From assembly GCA_946902875.1 (NCBI GenBank), contig OX336345.1, positions 10,633,395-10,697,394 of the forward strand: a DNA stretch of 64,000 nucleotides, in the 5' to 3' direction. The DNA comes from Nematopogon swammerdamellus (lineage: Eukaryota > Arthropoda > Insecta > Lepidoptera > Adelidae). Position 1 is the stretch's first letter. Every line of letters starts with the position of its first letter. This document shows, in pieces, positions 42,791 through 54,200 of the stretch. Both the position numbers and the translations under genes were made by a program. The notes beneath the pieces are model-generated. The model made no database searches, was not told where the DNA came from, and saw only the letters and a list, made by a program, of their open reading frames with translations.

Positions 42791-42984
42791 GATAAAAAAA
42801 TTTAAAGATCTACACTTAGAAAAGAATAATACGATACAAACTGCACGCAAACTAACACCGACACTATTTTCGTAAGTATATAACCAGAAAAAAAGCCGGA
42901 GATTTTCAAAAACACATGCAACAACCTTCAACCACTTGACAGGACCCCAAGATAATATTTTGTACGTGCCCAGCCCATCTGTGA

Positions 42985-44636
42985 CTTGCCGTCAGTGTTG
43001 CCAAGAGTCAAATTTTGAAATTCTAGATTGACTTCGAAAATCACCTAAAAACCTCCTAGAAAATTTTCGTCATCCTAAAAAATTCTCCTGTTCTTCAAAT
43101 TATAAAAATTTCACCACATTTTTAGTGTTCCTTATACGTAAGGGACCATTTTACTAAGCCTAGGCCGTCTGTCCGTCCGTCTGTCTGTCTTACCTGTAAA
43201 GAGCAGTATCTTTTGCACCCTGAAAACCGGTCAAGTGCGAGTCGAATTCGCGCACCGAGGGTTCTCTGTCAGTCAGTCAGTCGGTCAGCGTGTAAGCGTC
43301 TACTGCTGGACATACGCCTTCAATTTTCCTCCAGTCTCTCGGCCTTCAGCGGTACGGACCACTGCTTTCCGCCGACTTACTTCATGTCGGCGTCCCACCT
43401 GGCGGGTGGTCTCCCACACTCCATTTTCCTGTCCACGGCCGCCAATGTAGTACATGGTTACTCCAACGGTCGTCGTCCCCTCATTCATTAGTCATTCATT
43501 ACGCACCATTTCGCCTAGCTATACTCCCATGCCAGCCCAGCATGGCTAGTTCCATCGCTCGCTGGGCAACTTTTGAAAACAACCTTAGTCAGAGCTCACG
43601 TTTCACACCCGTACGTCATAAACGGTAGGACGCGCTGGTCATAATATATACAGGTTAGACCTCGGGGCGAATTTTAAATTTCCGAGGCAGCCCTACTCAG
43701 TTGAATTCCTCCCTCGACCTTCTTAAGGAGACCTTGTCTACCAAGCAGTATTTAACCGAGATATACGTACATACTCTTCCTTCAATATGTTCTATCACTT
43801 CTCCGCCAATAATGATTTGTCCCCCCGTCATAACCACGATTGCCATTCTAACCACCACGTAATTCGTCTGTTTTAATTATTTGGTTTTTTTTTTAGTTTT
43901 TAACCACACCAAGTTTGACACTTGTACGTATTACCGTTTTTACGTTAGAGCAAAACCAAACAAAAAATATTTTTTTTTAGAAAAAAAAAACGTTTCTTTT
44001 ATGGAGAAGCCCTTAATTTTATTTTGTTTTTCTTATTATTTAATAGGATGTCCGCCAATAATAAATAACACATGATCTGTGAAAATCACAACCAGCTACC
44101 TATTACGGTACAAAAGATACAGCCGTTAACGTAGTGCGGACTGACGGACAGACTATCGACGTAGGCTCAGTAATACCTTTTCTATTCTGTGGTAATACTA
44201 CTGATTATTACAAAGAATACATGTAAATAACATTGATTGATAACAAAGTGTTCGTTCGGTTAGGCCCGCCTGGTAGTCGCTTGTCGGTCGATCAATGCAC
44301 GCACACACTCACAGAGTGTCACATTATCCTATCTAAAGAGCAAGAAGGGGAACCTTGCTCTTATTAAAAGACAAATCCTATCGTATATTGTGTGACTTGA
44401 GAGGTTGGTTGATTCACAAACAGTTCATTCATTGTGTTGTCACCGTACATACCGAAATATTTGTTTGTTACTTACTAGTAAATATATGTTTCTCACTCCT
44501 AAATCTACTCCTGTAATGATTTTCTTTCTCCTAGATTTTCTCCTACTCTCCTGACAGGCAAGAACTTCTCCTAACACCGCTGAAATTCTCCTGAATCTAG
44601 GAGAAAATCTCCTAACACGGCAACACTGCTTGTCGT
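42985..44636. mobile_element. hAT-type element, non-autonomous, with nested repeats
   Basis: The ends start CAGTGTTGCC on both sides (42993 and, reversed, 44628), typical of hAT. They are flanked by CTTGCCGT (42985-42992) and CTTGTCGT (44629-44636), an 8-bp duplication with one change. Subterminal TCTCCTA/TAGGAGA motifs repeat on both sides. No transposase was found. Nested inside are a reversed RTE-like LINE 3' end (43298-43490) and a lepidopteran repeat (43900-44200). A partial copy of this family lies at 59562-59735. Confidence 0.8.
43298..43490 (-). repeat. RTE-type LINE 3' end
   Basis: The complement reads TGGGAGACCACCCGCCAGGT, later GAAGGCGTATGTCCAGCAGT and AGACGCTTAC. This is the conserved 3' end of RTE-group LINEs, whose RT tail encodes '...W..LGEAYVQQW' (compare 61990-62050). 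Only the last part is present. Confidence 0.6.
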
Positions 44637-45302
44637 GCGTGCCGCCGGCGCCGCCGCGCCGCCGGCGCCGCTTGAGTCACGCACGCGCACGAGCGTCTCT
44701 TTGTAGTAAGCACTTGACAAGTGACTTTTTTTTCTTTCTTACGGAAAGCCAAGGGTAGTGTGACCGTATAGCCAGAAGTCTTATTTTTTCATTCTTTTTG
44801 TCATTTGAATTTGTTATACGTCATAAAAAAAACATACAAGAGCATAAAGGACCACAAAACACTGCTATTAGAAAAGACTTAGCCTACGGAAATCAAAATG
44901 GGACCAAAAATAAAAAAAATACAAAATGGCGACTTCCGCGAATTTATTTTCAATAACCACCTAAGATTGCCTCTTCTCCGGCTTACAAAAACACTCTAGG
45001 GAATAGCCACACTAACATGTTATGTCGGGGCGGTGAATTTAGTTTTTCCGCAAAGTATGTTAATTACCTCCATCCATTGTCCTTTCAAATGTTGTCAACA
45101 CACACCTTATCTATGACACTAATCTGTACGATGAACGACGAACTTGCTTCGCTTCTCGACTTTCGTTACAATTTATGCGTTGTGCGTGGCAAGGCAAGGC
45201 AAGCGCGTAGAGAGCGTTTCAACTAAATCTCCCCTTCGCCGTTATGTTGGCTCCACTGTCTATCTGTCAAAACAGCGTCGGTTGAGGGTTGTTATGTGTA
45301 CA
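44637..45302. other. No gene; GC palindrome and shared repeat block
   Basis: 44640-44672 is a CCGCCGGCGCCG-type palindromic GC block. 44963-45058 matches 36540-36645 in FNTA intron 1. Nothing else is recognised. Confidence 0.5.
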
Positions 45303-45712
45303 GGAGGTCTACTCGGAGTTGTAAAAACGATGCATCGTGCCATTTGTCGTGTCGTAACCTACTCTAATTGACATCGTTTCGATATATCGTTTTTAGAACT
45401 ACATAATAAAAAAATGGCATTGTCATTGTCGTGTCGTAACCCTACTCTTAGGTTCAAATGTCAAAGAACGAACATTTGAATTTGACCAATGAGCAAACGA
45501 CAATTTTCGATAATTCCAACGACACCTCATGAGGTCTCGTTGAGATTGTCGTTTTGTTGCCACTATAATAATAAAAAGAAGAGATTGCCGTTTTGGTGTA
45601 TGTATTGCGTTCATTGACTTACACACGATTTACGAGTACCTACCTATGTGTGCATTGGTGATTTGTTTTCGTTTTTTGTTTATTGTATAATTTCATCCAT
45701 TAACCTGTTAGC

Positions 45713-46743
45713 TCCCCATGGTTCCCGATGGGGAACAATTACGACCTCCGCTCTGTCCCCGCGTTCCCGAACGGGAACAAGATTTATGCGCAATTTACGG
45801 CCGCACTATTTGACCAAATTCACTTTATTCCGCCCTGATCCTCTCTTGACTCAGGCAGCATTCTTTGAAAGGATTTGGAGCCTGTCTCCAAGAAACAATA
45901 ATATTGGCTATGGAAACAATAACTTGCCGTCAGTGGACATATTGATAATCTGTCCGTGTGCGTATTTTTCAAGTAAGAGCGCCCCGTGAAAATAATGTTT
46001 ATAAGTGTATTCAAGTGCATCTATGAGCTAAAGGTTAGTAAATAGTGTTATTTATTAGTTATTCTACCAATAGAAGATGCATTACGAGTTCGGGTGGCGA
46101 CAAAAGTCATATTTTTCGTCGCTCAAAAATGTTTGTTTATTTTTGTATGAAATGTGTAAACAATGACTTTGAAGGCATATTTTTCATGGAAATATAGCTT
46201 ATTTTTCCCATTTTCTTCGCATTATTATACAAACATACGATCAGTTGCAAAATAAAAGAAGGTTTAGTTCAAATAATATATTTATAAAATTGGTAAAAAA
46301 TATCACGCGCGTGCCATCTCGGACTGTCCTGATGCTCTCAGGATGTTCATGTTGAACATCCGATTTCGCCGATTTCTGTAAAGAAAACGTATATTATACT
46401 TTACTATTTCTAAAAGTATGTTTCTTTACGAGTATTCTAATATAAATATTGTAAAGGTATGTTTTGAATTTATTTTATAATGAATTTTTCAAAAAAAAAT
46501 TGGGATTTTTTTTTCTACCTAAAATATCTGGTACTTCTAAACAAGGTAAGCCTCACTGTTTCACATGGATTTTAGGAAATTTTCTAGGCTTTCTAGGACA
46601 GAAGAGTTTATAGATCTAACTTTATTAGTTTCCGAAATATCTGCGTTTATGTCGAGGTCGGCGCTCATGTGCGCGCGCGCACATGAGCGCCGTCGGCGGG
46701 CCACGCCCATGCGGGGACTAAGCGGGTTTTTGGGCTTTATAAC
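45713..46743. mobile_element. Insertion in copy A, unassigned
   Basis: Absent from copy B. It begins TTAACCTGTTAGCTCCCC at a TTAA; the right junction reads CGAATAAGTT, so a TTAA-type (piggyBac-like) target with one change is possible. TTCCCGATGGGGAAC and GTTCCCGAACGGGAAC palindromes lie near the left end. TCGGCGCTCATGTGCGCGCG with its complement lies at 46655-46695. No transposase was recognised. Confidence 0.45.
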
Positions 46744-46847
46744 GCGGGAGCGAATAAGTTGCTACCTACGCTTGGAAAATATAAAAAAAATTAGAGGACT
46801 CAGCGCGATCGTCGCGGCGGTCATGAAGTCCGGTGTACCGTGTGGGG

Positions 46848-47160
46848 CCGGTACTTTAAAAGAATAGCCCCACTGCATCTCTCCCCGTGTATGTCGTAAA
46901 AGGCGACTAAGGGATATGACTCCCTTCTTATATCACTAGGTGGTAGGGTTTAACCCGCCCGGATTGGTACCACCGCACTGAATGAAAGGTCGGTCGAAAC
47001 GGCTATGTAAATAGTTTGTGTTTTCCGTCCAGTTCAGTGTAGCCGGCACGACCGAAGGGAAGCACTGACGTGGCACCAAGTTCACCCGGTGTTATGGGCT
47101 GACATCACGGATGTTGTAGGTGATGTAGCCAACCGTGTCAGTTTCCATAAAAAAAAAAAA
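46848..47160 (+). repeat. SINE (5S/tRNA-like family) with poly(A), inserted in copy A
   Basis: The head differs from other members (CCCCACTGCATCTCTCCCCG, TGTCGTAAAAGGCGACTAAG). The body from AGGTGGTAGGGTTTAACCCG to GTGTCAGTTTCCATAAAAAA is the common SINE body, with a run of about 14 A. Copy B has uninterrupted sequence at this point, so the borders are clear. Confidence 0.85.
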
Positions 47161-50100
47161 AAAGTCATGACATGACTGACTGGGCTGAGTGACGGGCGGC
47201 GGCGGCTACGGCGGCGAATGACTGGCGGTCTAGCCGGCCCGCGAGCGCGCGGCTCCGGCTCCGGTCGCTCGCCCCGCCTCGCCCCGCCGGCCGCCGCGGA
47301 CGGAGCGGCCGGCTACAGCCGGCCGCTCCGTCCGCCCCGCCTTCATCCATCCATCCACAGATTACCAATACAAAGAATATAATACTACTATACCAATATA
47401 TATGCTTTTGTATAAGGTGCGACACGTCGAGAACCACAAAAATATATATTTTTAATTACAACGACGACGCGACAAACTTGCGCCGTCCGCCATCTTTTTC
47501 CAATGCATCCATCCAATACTATCTACCTATATACAAATTTGACCACAACAACTTTTATTTTGGTCTTGGACACAAATCGCTTGTCTATGATTGCGAGAAA
47601 AACAAAACTTTTTGTCTATGCTTTCGATATGTCACTTCTTCCGACCGACCGAACATTTGGTTAGAGTGGGATATTTGCATGAGTTAGACACATCCCGAGA
47701 TACATCCGATATATTCGGATCTATCCGAATTTATCGCAATCGAAACTCCGAGTAGACCCCCAGATTTACCTGTAATTATCGGTATGTACCGTATTTTTAA
47801 TATACGGTAAAAATACCGATTACATGGGTAATATAATCTTCACAATCTGGCAACACGAATGTAAGCACTGACAGTGGATCTAACGTTGTAACGAGTCGAG
47901 TGATAATACTCGTGTGACTCGAGTCAAGCCTAAAACTTTGTAGAATTAGAAAATAGTGCTCCTAAAAATAATCTAATTGAATCAAATGCTTTTTTAGGTT
48001 AAATTCTGTTTCTAGTGGCCGTGATTCGTTCGGAACTAAGTTAAATTCTTTTAAACATTGTTGTCTATTGAAAAATAAGCTAGTTATCAGTCATCAAAAT
48101 GTACAGGGTCTGCGCGGCAAAAATCTACTATTAGAATTAGTTTTAAAAGAAAATATAATTGATGTTTATTGCGTAACCGAGTCCTGGATAGATTGTAATG
48201 AATTAAGCACTCAATGTATTAATAACTATTCTATTATTAGCAGTAGCCATCGAAAAAACTTTATAAGAGGTGGCACTTTAATTCTTGTGAAGAACGGTCA
48301 CAAAGCTAAAAACAGACTAGATGTAGTAAAAAAGTCAGTGGAAAAAGAGTTTGAAATAAGTTGTATAGAAATGGACTCAATATTCATAGTATCAGTATAT
48401 AGGTCACCGTGTGGGAATGTGCCATCATTTATAAACAAATTGGAAGAATGTTTGTGTAAATTGAATACCAATAATAATAAATCAATAATTGTTTGTGGAG
48501 ACTTTAATATTAAATTGCCCTTAGAAGAAGGAGGGCAACATGAGCTATCTGATTTGATGGATAGTTTTTTGCTTAGACAAACAATCTTCCAATATACTAG
48601 AGTGACAGATTCGTGTTCATCGTGCATTGATAATATTTTTACTGATTGTAAAGTACTAGAGTCAAAAGTATTTCCTGGAATATCATCAGATCATTACGCG
48701 CAATTAATTTCTATAAATTACTCGACAAGTAAGAATACTACTTCAGGCAAGATGAAACGAATATCAAACAAGGTTCTGATAAATGCGTTAAACTTAGATT
48801 TACAATCTGAATTCTGTGGTAATAATATTTATAGCTTTAAAGAATTTTTCAATATATTTATGAGAGATCTAGACAAGCATATGCCACTAAAATATATGTG
48901 TGTAACTAATAAAAAAACATTTGCCGACTGGGCTACTCCAGCTATTATTATTTCTAAGGACAAATTATTTTATTTATATGATCTCCTTAAAGTTAACAAT
49001 AATCCAGATCTTAGATCTTATGTTACACGTTACAGCAAAATCTTTAAACAAGTTACCATTAAAGCCAAGCAACTGTTCCTTAAAAACAAAATTATGAATT
49101 CAAATAATAAAATAAAAATGGCCTGGAACATAATTAAAGAAGAAACTGGCAAATCTAACGACTGTAACACCAAGCTAGAGTTAAAAATTGGATCAGAAAT
49201 TATTTCGGATAACAAAACGATTGCCAATCATGTGAATAAATTCTTTTCCACAATAGCCCATAGTACTACTCAAAGTCTAAAGTCTAGTAAAGAAGTATCA
49301 TTAAACTACCTCAAAGCGTTTATCCCTCGGAATTCTGAATCAGCCATATTTGCACCTGTCACATACCTAGAGACTAAGAGAGTAATTAGGGACCTTAAAT
49401 CTAAACATTCCCAAGATCTTTGGAGTATCTCACCTGTATTATTGAAATCTATAACAAGTGTCATCGGCCCGCTAACAGATATTGTAAATGACTCTCTAAA
49501 AAATGGCATATTCCCAGATTCATTAAAAGTAGCCAAAGTTATACCTTTGTATAAAAAGGGATGTCATAACAATGTTGAGAACTATCGTCCCGTCTCTATA
49601 TTGCCGGTTTTCAGTAAGGTCTTTGAAAAAATTTTGGAAAAACGGTTAATTAAATTCTTTATTGATAATGAACTTTTAAATTGTAAACAATTTGGATTTC
49701 GGAAAGGACTGTCAACGGGTGATGCTATAGCTTCTATGGTAAAATCAATATTAACTTCCCTAGACGACTCTCAGCATACTTATGGCATCTTTTGTGACCT
49801 GTCCAAAGCCTTTGACTGTGTAAATCACGAAATATTATTAATGAAACTAGAGCACTATGGTATAAGAGACAATGAATTGCGTATATTCCAATCATATTTA
49901 GAAAATAGAGCTCAAATATGTGACGTCAATGGCTTAAAATCTAATGTAGAATCAATTACAATGGGTGTGCCGCAGGGTTCTATCCTGGGACCATTATTGT
50001 TTCTAACATATGTTAACGACATCTCGAGCTGTATAACAGACGATATAGAGATGGTAATGTTTGCAGACGATATCTCAGTCAATGACGTATCATGTATTCT

Positions 50101-50265
50101 ACTAGACCTCTTACCCGGGCAACAGCCTTCGCTCCACCGCGGTGGAGTAACCATTACGCGGAGGGACCCTCTTGAGACTAGTAGCTCGCGAGCGACCGAA
50201 CGCGGCGGACGCGCTGTCCGCGCGCTCGCTGCCGTCCGTCTGCGGCTCGCATCGCGCCAGTCATT

Positions 50266-50338
50266 ATGCCCGGTTGTGTGTTGCGAATTGCGATATTGCA
50301 AAAAATATTGGGAAAACTGATGGCATCTCATTTCATAG
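50266..50338 (+). pseudogene. First THAP exon of the P-like transposase, frameshifted
   Basis: ATG at 50266 gives MPGCVLR; after a one-base loss the next frame gives NCDIAKNIGKTDGISFHR up to a consensus donor, CATAG/GTAAGT (50339). M-x2-C-x4-C followed by a stretch ending SFHR is how many THAP domains begin ('MPxCCVxNC...FHRFP'). It parallels exon 1 at 11690. The frameshift makes this copy non-functional. Confidence 0.7.
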
Positions 50339-50370
50339 GTAAGTATCACTTCATTGTGATCTTAATATAT

Positions 50371-50861
50371 AAGGTCTTTCAAAATTAGTTAATAGTACGC
50401 TAAGGGGGGGTTCTGCATCATATAGGGAGTAAAACCTATATAAAATTTTTTGGACCTTGGCCTTTTTTTATGTAAAATGTTTTGTATGTATTTAAATAAA
50501 AAAATATGTGGTTGATTTTTATAGCCTAATCGATTCATTTTCATAACAGTAACAAAAAAGTATTCATTACCATTTTGATGTAACACGTGTAAGTTGGTAA
50601 AAAAAATCAAATTCTTTCTATTCCATACTAATAAAACTAAAATTGTGGTTTTCACAATTTCTGAAAGAAAGAGATCTATGTGTTGGAAGACTTTTTTGTT
50701 CCTGGCATGAAACTGAAACGATTAAGAAAAGATTTTTTTTTTACATTTTACATTATTACAAATTTTTTTTTTGTAAAAAAAAATCTTTGTTCCTCAAAAG
50801 TGATTTATTTACGATACAGAACCCCCCCTTAGCGTACTATTAACTAATTTTGGAAGACCTT
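50371..50861. mobile_element. MITE with about 45-bp TIRs
   Basis: The ends start AAGGTCTTTCAAAATTAGTT and continue to a G7/C7 run. They are inverted copies with few differences, flanked by ATAT/TA on both sides. The interior is AT-rich with no coding. Confidence 0.85.
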
Positions 50862-51415
50862 ATATATAATATCTTGTTTTCCATGTGCTTAGAAATATTT
50901 GGTTCAACTGGCCAATTAGGGCTGTCACAACGCTACTTCAATTTGAAAATTGTGTACATTTTATGTATTGATATCGCATTGCAATAACATAAGCATTATT
51001 TAATTAAACAAATAAATTGAACGCGCTCATTAGGGCTGCCACATATGAATGATTAGAAATAGAGTTCTGGGATATCATGTATGAAAGTAAATAAATATTT
51101 ATTAAACCACGTTAAAATACGAGAGTGAATTGACCGCTAATTAGGGTTGTCGCTATTCTTTTATTTTTTTTTAATTAGTAAGTAATTGAGAAATTTTCAA
51201 GAAAAATTTTTTTTTACAAGGTTTCCACATCCTTCTAAGGGATCAATACGAGAAAGATGGATAAAAATAGTCCAAGATGATACATTGTTTAATGGAAAGT
51301 GAAAATTTAAATTTGTGTAAAGTGAAATTTAAATTATTTTGTTTAAGTACAGAGGAAGAGTTATTTTAGTTGTGTTTGTGTGTGTAGTCCAAAGTATACC
51401 TAATGGTTTTTTTAG

Positions 51416-51416
<1 letters not shown>

Positions 51417-51450
<34 letters not shown>
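51417..51450 (+). repeat. (TA)n microsatellite
   Basis: About 16 TA dinucleotides, inside the P-like element. Confidence 0.95.
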
Positions 51451-51455
<5 letters not shown>

Positions 51456-51600
51456 GCTGCACTCTTTATTTTATGTATGTTTGGTTTGGAGATTTTAAGT
51501 TTAGTCCAAGGCCAAGACCGCAGTTATGAATTCTTTATTATTAAGTTTAGTTTTTTAGATATTATTCTAGTTATTAAGTGTAGGTATTATAAGAATACAA

Positions 51601-51735
51601 AACGGCTTTACTCGCGGTCGAAATATGAGCTGTGTGGCTCGACGTTTCGGGCCAAACGTATGGCCCATCATCATGAGCACTCTGGCCGAAATGTCGAGCC
51701 ACACAGCTCGTATTTCGATAGTGAGTAAAGCCGTT
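51601..51735. repeat. Short hairpin repeat
   Basis: AACGGCTTTACTCGCGGTCG and GAGCTGTGTGGCTCGAC are matched by complements ending AAAGCCGTT at 51735. The loop lies around GGCCCATCATCATGAGCA. Confidence 0.85.
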
Positions 51736-52079
51736 GTTACTTCTTAAAATGTCAAATAACCACGGTAATTTAAAAACCCATATAACTTTAGGTATGTATT
51801 TCAAGTTATTATAGTTCTGTATTTTAAGTTTAAATACATAAAAACGTTTTTTTCGATAAAATTCACTATCTGTTTTCTTCTATAATCCTTTAAAACGTCC
51901 CACTGCTAGGCACGGACTCTGCTCACTGACATAGGAGGTATTGTTTTTATTGTTGTTGTTTTATTGTTTATTGAATTCTTATGGCAGTCATATTGCACTC
52001 GAACTTGTCACAATTTGTTATATCCGGTTCGATTACTCGTACATGGTGACCAGTGGAAATCAGAAGCAGTTTACACAAA

Positions 52080-52275
52080 AATACCTTTCATAGACCAGTG
52101 TGCACTAGTTACCTAACTTTATTTTTCTTCACCGGAGCGATCGTACCTATTCGTTATGAAATGCACGTATATCAATTTTTATCAAGGAAATAAATAAGAA
52201 CATTAGTTAGTGCCCGGGATTTGAACCCGCAACTTCTGCATTGAGAAGCGTTACCACTAGACTACGGGCACAATT
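52080..52275 (-). repeat. tRNA-derived SINE head, reverse
   Basis: The complement reads GTGCCCGTAGTCTAGTGGTA and later GCGGGTTCAAATCCCGGGCA. Acceptor-like ends GTGCCCG/CGGGCAC pair perfectly, and A-box and B-box-like motifs are present. The unit is only about 62 bases and the T and anticodon arms do not close properly, so it is not a functional tRNA. The GC-rich block after it (52370-52475) is unassigned. Confidence 0.6.
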
Positions 52276-53933
52276 AACCATAATACCTACTCGTAAAATA
52301 ATAAATCGAAAAATATATTTTTGGTAGACTAAGTGACAACCCTACGTATTCCAATGCACGTGTTGACTGACCGGCCGGGCCGGCCGGGCCGCTAGCCGCT
52401 AGTCGCTCGCTAGCTAGCCCCTCTCCCGCTCGCTTCCCGCCCCGCGCAGCTCAGCGTTCCGCCACCCCGCTACCTTACCTCATACCTCAGTTATTGGCCG
52501 TCATTTCTCTGTATTCTTTCTTCGTAGTGCTCACTCTATACATAAAATCTCTTTGATCTCAGTTGTACTGAAAAACAATGATATAAGTAAACTAAGAGAA
52601 TCCTTTTTAAATGTACTAGAATCTCTAAAATCATGGTTCGAATGCAACAATCTATTACTAAATGTTAACAAAACTAACATTATGCACTTTGCTCTAGGTA
52701 CTCATAGACGTAATAACACTGATGCCATATTAAAAACTGCAGAAAACTTGTCATTAAACCTTGCTAATGAACTAACTTTTCTTGGGGTAATATTTGATAA
52801 AAGTTTTACTTGGAAAGCCCACATAAACTCTTTAGCTGGTAAGTTGAGTTCCGCTTGTTATGCTATAAAAAAAATTAAAGAGCTATGCGGAACTCATGCT
52901 GCAAAGACGGTTTATCATGCCTATTTTGAGAGCATCATGTCATATGGCCTTATCTTTTGGGGAAATGCAGCAGACTCAAATAGAATATTTTTATTACAGA
53001 AGAGGGCCTTGCGGTACATCCTAAATATGAAAACTAGAGATACTTGTAGGACAGCGTTCGGGGAGATAGGAATCATGACTTTACCAAGTGCATATGTTTA
53101 CCAGAACATATGCTATGCCAGAAAATACATTAATGATTCCTCTCTTAATTCCGACAATCATAACTATGATACACGGTGTAAGAATAATGTACAACTAATA
53201 AGACATAGATTAGCTAAAACCTCAAAAAGCTTTATTTGTAATAGTGTTAGATTTTATAATAAACTGTCTTCTAACATAAAACAATTTGATGCTAATAATT
53301 TCAAACGACGGATTAAATTAATGTTAATTGAAAAGAGTTATTACACTATTAAGGATGCATTAACTGACCGTAATTTTATCTAAGAGTTTGACTACTGTTT
53401 TTTCCACTAACAAACTTTGACAATTTGACATTTGGATACACTTTGTATCATAAAATTTTTTTTTTTTTTATATGACTTATTACATCTCTTTGTAGTAGAT
53501 GTAAACTAACTTTTAATTATTTTTTGACTTGATATAATATGAAGTATCAAAATTGACGATGGCACTATACACCAGATATAGGTAATTTAAATAGGCAGTG
53601 TGGTCAGATTCTTCAGTATTCATGTTTATGCTGTAAATATTAATGCTCTTGTGAGCGGTAGTATGGGTTATTTATTTGTAAGTTACTATAATTTATTACT
53701 TATAAGGTACTAACAAAACATTGTGACTTGCGAAGTTTGTTTGTCAGTTCTTCTTCGCATTGAATTTAGAACTGGCGGAATTTTCGACATGTCCAAGCGT
53801 AGGTTACCTACCTATGGATGAAATTATACAATAAACAATAAACAATAAACTCGTCAACTCGAGTAGGATTCGGAGCGAAACCGAGTCGGACTCGTATTCG
53901 TACGGACAAGCAGTCAGTCAGGCAGTCTGCCCA

Positions 53934-54200
53934 CTCGCTTCGCTCGACTCGAGTGCACGCACTCGGACGACTGACTGATCGCAAATGCGAGTTGACGAAC
54001 GAATACAAAATAGTACTCGACTCGCGGCCTTGAGAGACTGACTGACGGCGACGACACGCCGGCCGACCGACCATACTCGAGTAGACCGACTCGAGTCGCA
54101 GTCTCTCAAGGCCGCGAGTCGCCGAGTATTTTGTATTCGTTCGTCAACTCGCATTCGAACATTCAGTCATCCGAGTGCACTCGAGTCGAGCGAGTGGAGT
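53934..54200. repeat. Imperfect palindrome rich in ACTCGAGT
   Basis: Arms of about 105 bp (53934-54041 and 54099-54200) share CTCGACTCGAGTGCAC, GCGAGTTGACGAACGAATAC and CGCGGCCTTGAGAGACTG in inverted order around a 57-bp centre. Confidence 0.8.

Larger units (their letters stand above)
37250..42961 (-). mobile_element. Full-length I-clade-type LINE
   Basis: A complete non-LTR retrotransposon of about 5.69 kb read on minus, between exact 13-bp target duplications AAGATAATATTTT (37250-37262 and 42949-42961). From 5' to 3': 158-bp 5' UTR, ORF1 (42790-41204), overlapping ORF2 (to 37540), about 0.25-kb 3' UTR and an A tail of about 25 (T run on + before 37286). Both ORFs are open from end to end. 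Apurinic endonuclease, reverse transcriptase, RNase H and the C-terminal zinc box are in the order of the I group. A perfect TSD and open frames indicate a recent insertion, perhaps still competent. It sits about 0.3 kb upstream of the FNTA start, in the same orientation. Confidence 0.92.
45303..47761. mobile_element. TIR element 'GGRGGTCTACTCGG', copy A, with nested insertions
   Basis: The left end is GGAGGTCTACTCGGAGTT and the right end is the complement of GGGGGTCTACTCGGAGTT. The same ends delimit copy B (54527-58012), whose sequence is collinear. Segments shared by A and B are 45303-45712, 46744-46840 and 47160-47761. Insertions present only in A are 45713-46743 and the SINE at 46848-47160. 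Flanks show at most a 1-base duplication (A in copy A, T in copy B), so the superfamily is open. No transposase frame. The right half is very GC-rich (47200-47345, with a GCGGCCGGCTACAGCCGGCC palindrome). Confidence 0.8.
50080..52555 (+). mobile_element. P-superfamily-like element inside the LINE
   Basis: The 8-bp target ATCTCAGT is duplicated exactly (50072-50079 and 52556-52563). The ends, CAATGACGTATCATGTAT and reversed CAAAGAGATTTTATGTAT, agree at 13 of 18 positions. The right end also resembles the termini of the 11509-15223 element (CAAAGAG-TTT-TAT). A first THAP exon lies near the left end (50266-50338). No other transposase exons were found. Later insertions or internal repeats are a MITE (50371-50861), a TA microsatellite (51417-51450), a hairpin (51601-51735) and a tRNA-like SINE (about 52080-52275). 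Confidence 0.82.
48068..53383 (+). pseudogene. CR1/jockey-like LINE ORF2 split by a P-like insertion
   Basis: Removing 50080-52555 and one TSD copy leaves 48068-50079 joined to 52564-53383, exactly 944 codons including the stop, in frame. The endonuclease (about 1-220) shows SHQNVQGLRGK, TESWIDC, YRSP, CGDFNIKLP and SSDHYAQ. The reverse transcriptase shows KVAKVIPLYKKG, NYRPVSILP, KQFGFRKGLSTGD, DLSKAFDCVNHEIL, GVPQGSILGP and FADD (about 665). The insertion follows FADDIS directly. The 3' UTR runs to about 53850 and ends in AATAAAC repeats. The C-terminal part is nearly the same as in the copy at 3681-4602. No ORF1 is visible upstream, so this copy may be 5'-truncated. As it stands the first 2 kb run on into transposon sequence and stop at 50320. 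Confidence 0.9.

Noticed and set aside
52207..52275. tRNA gene on minus
   Set aside because: The acceptor arms pair, but the unit is only about 62 bases and the T and anticodon arms do not fit a cloverleaf. Kept as a SINE head.
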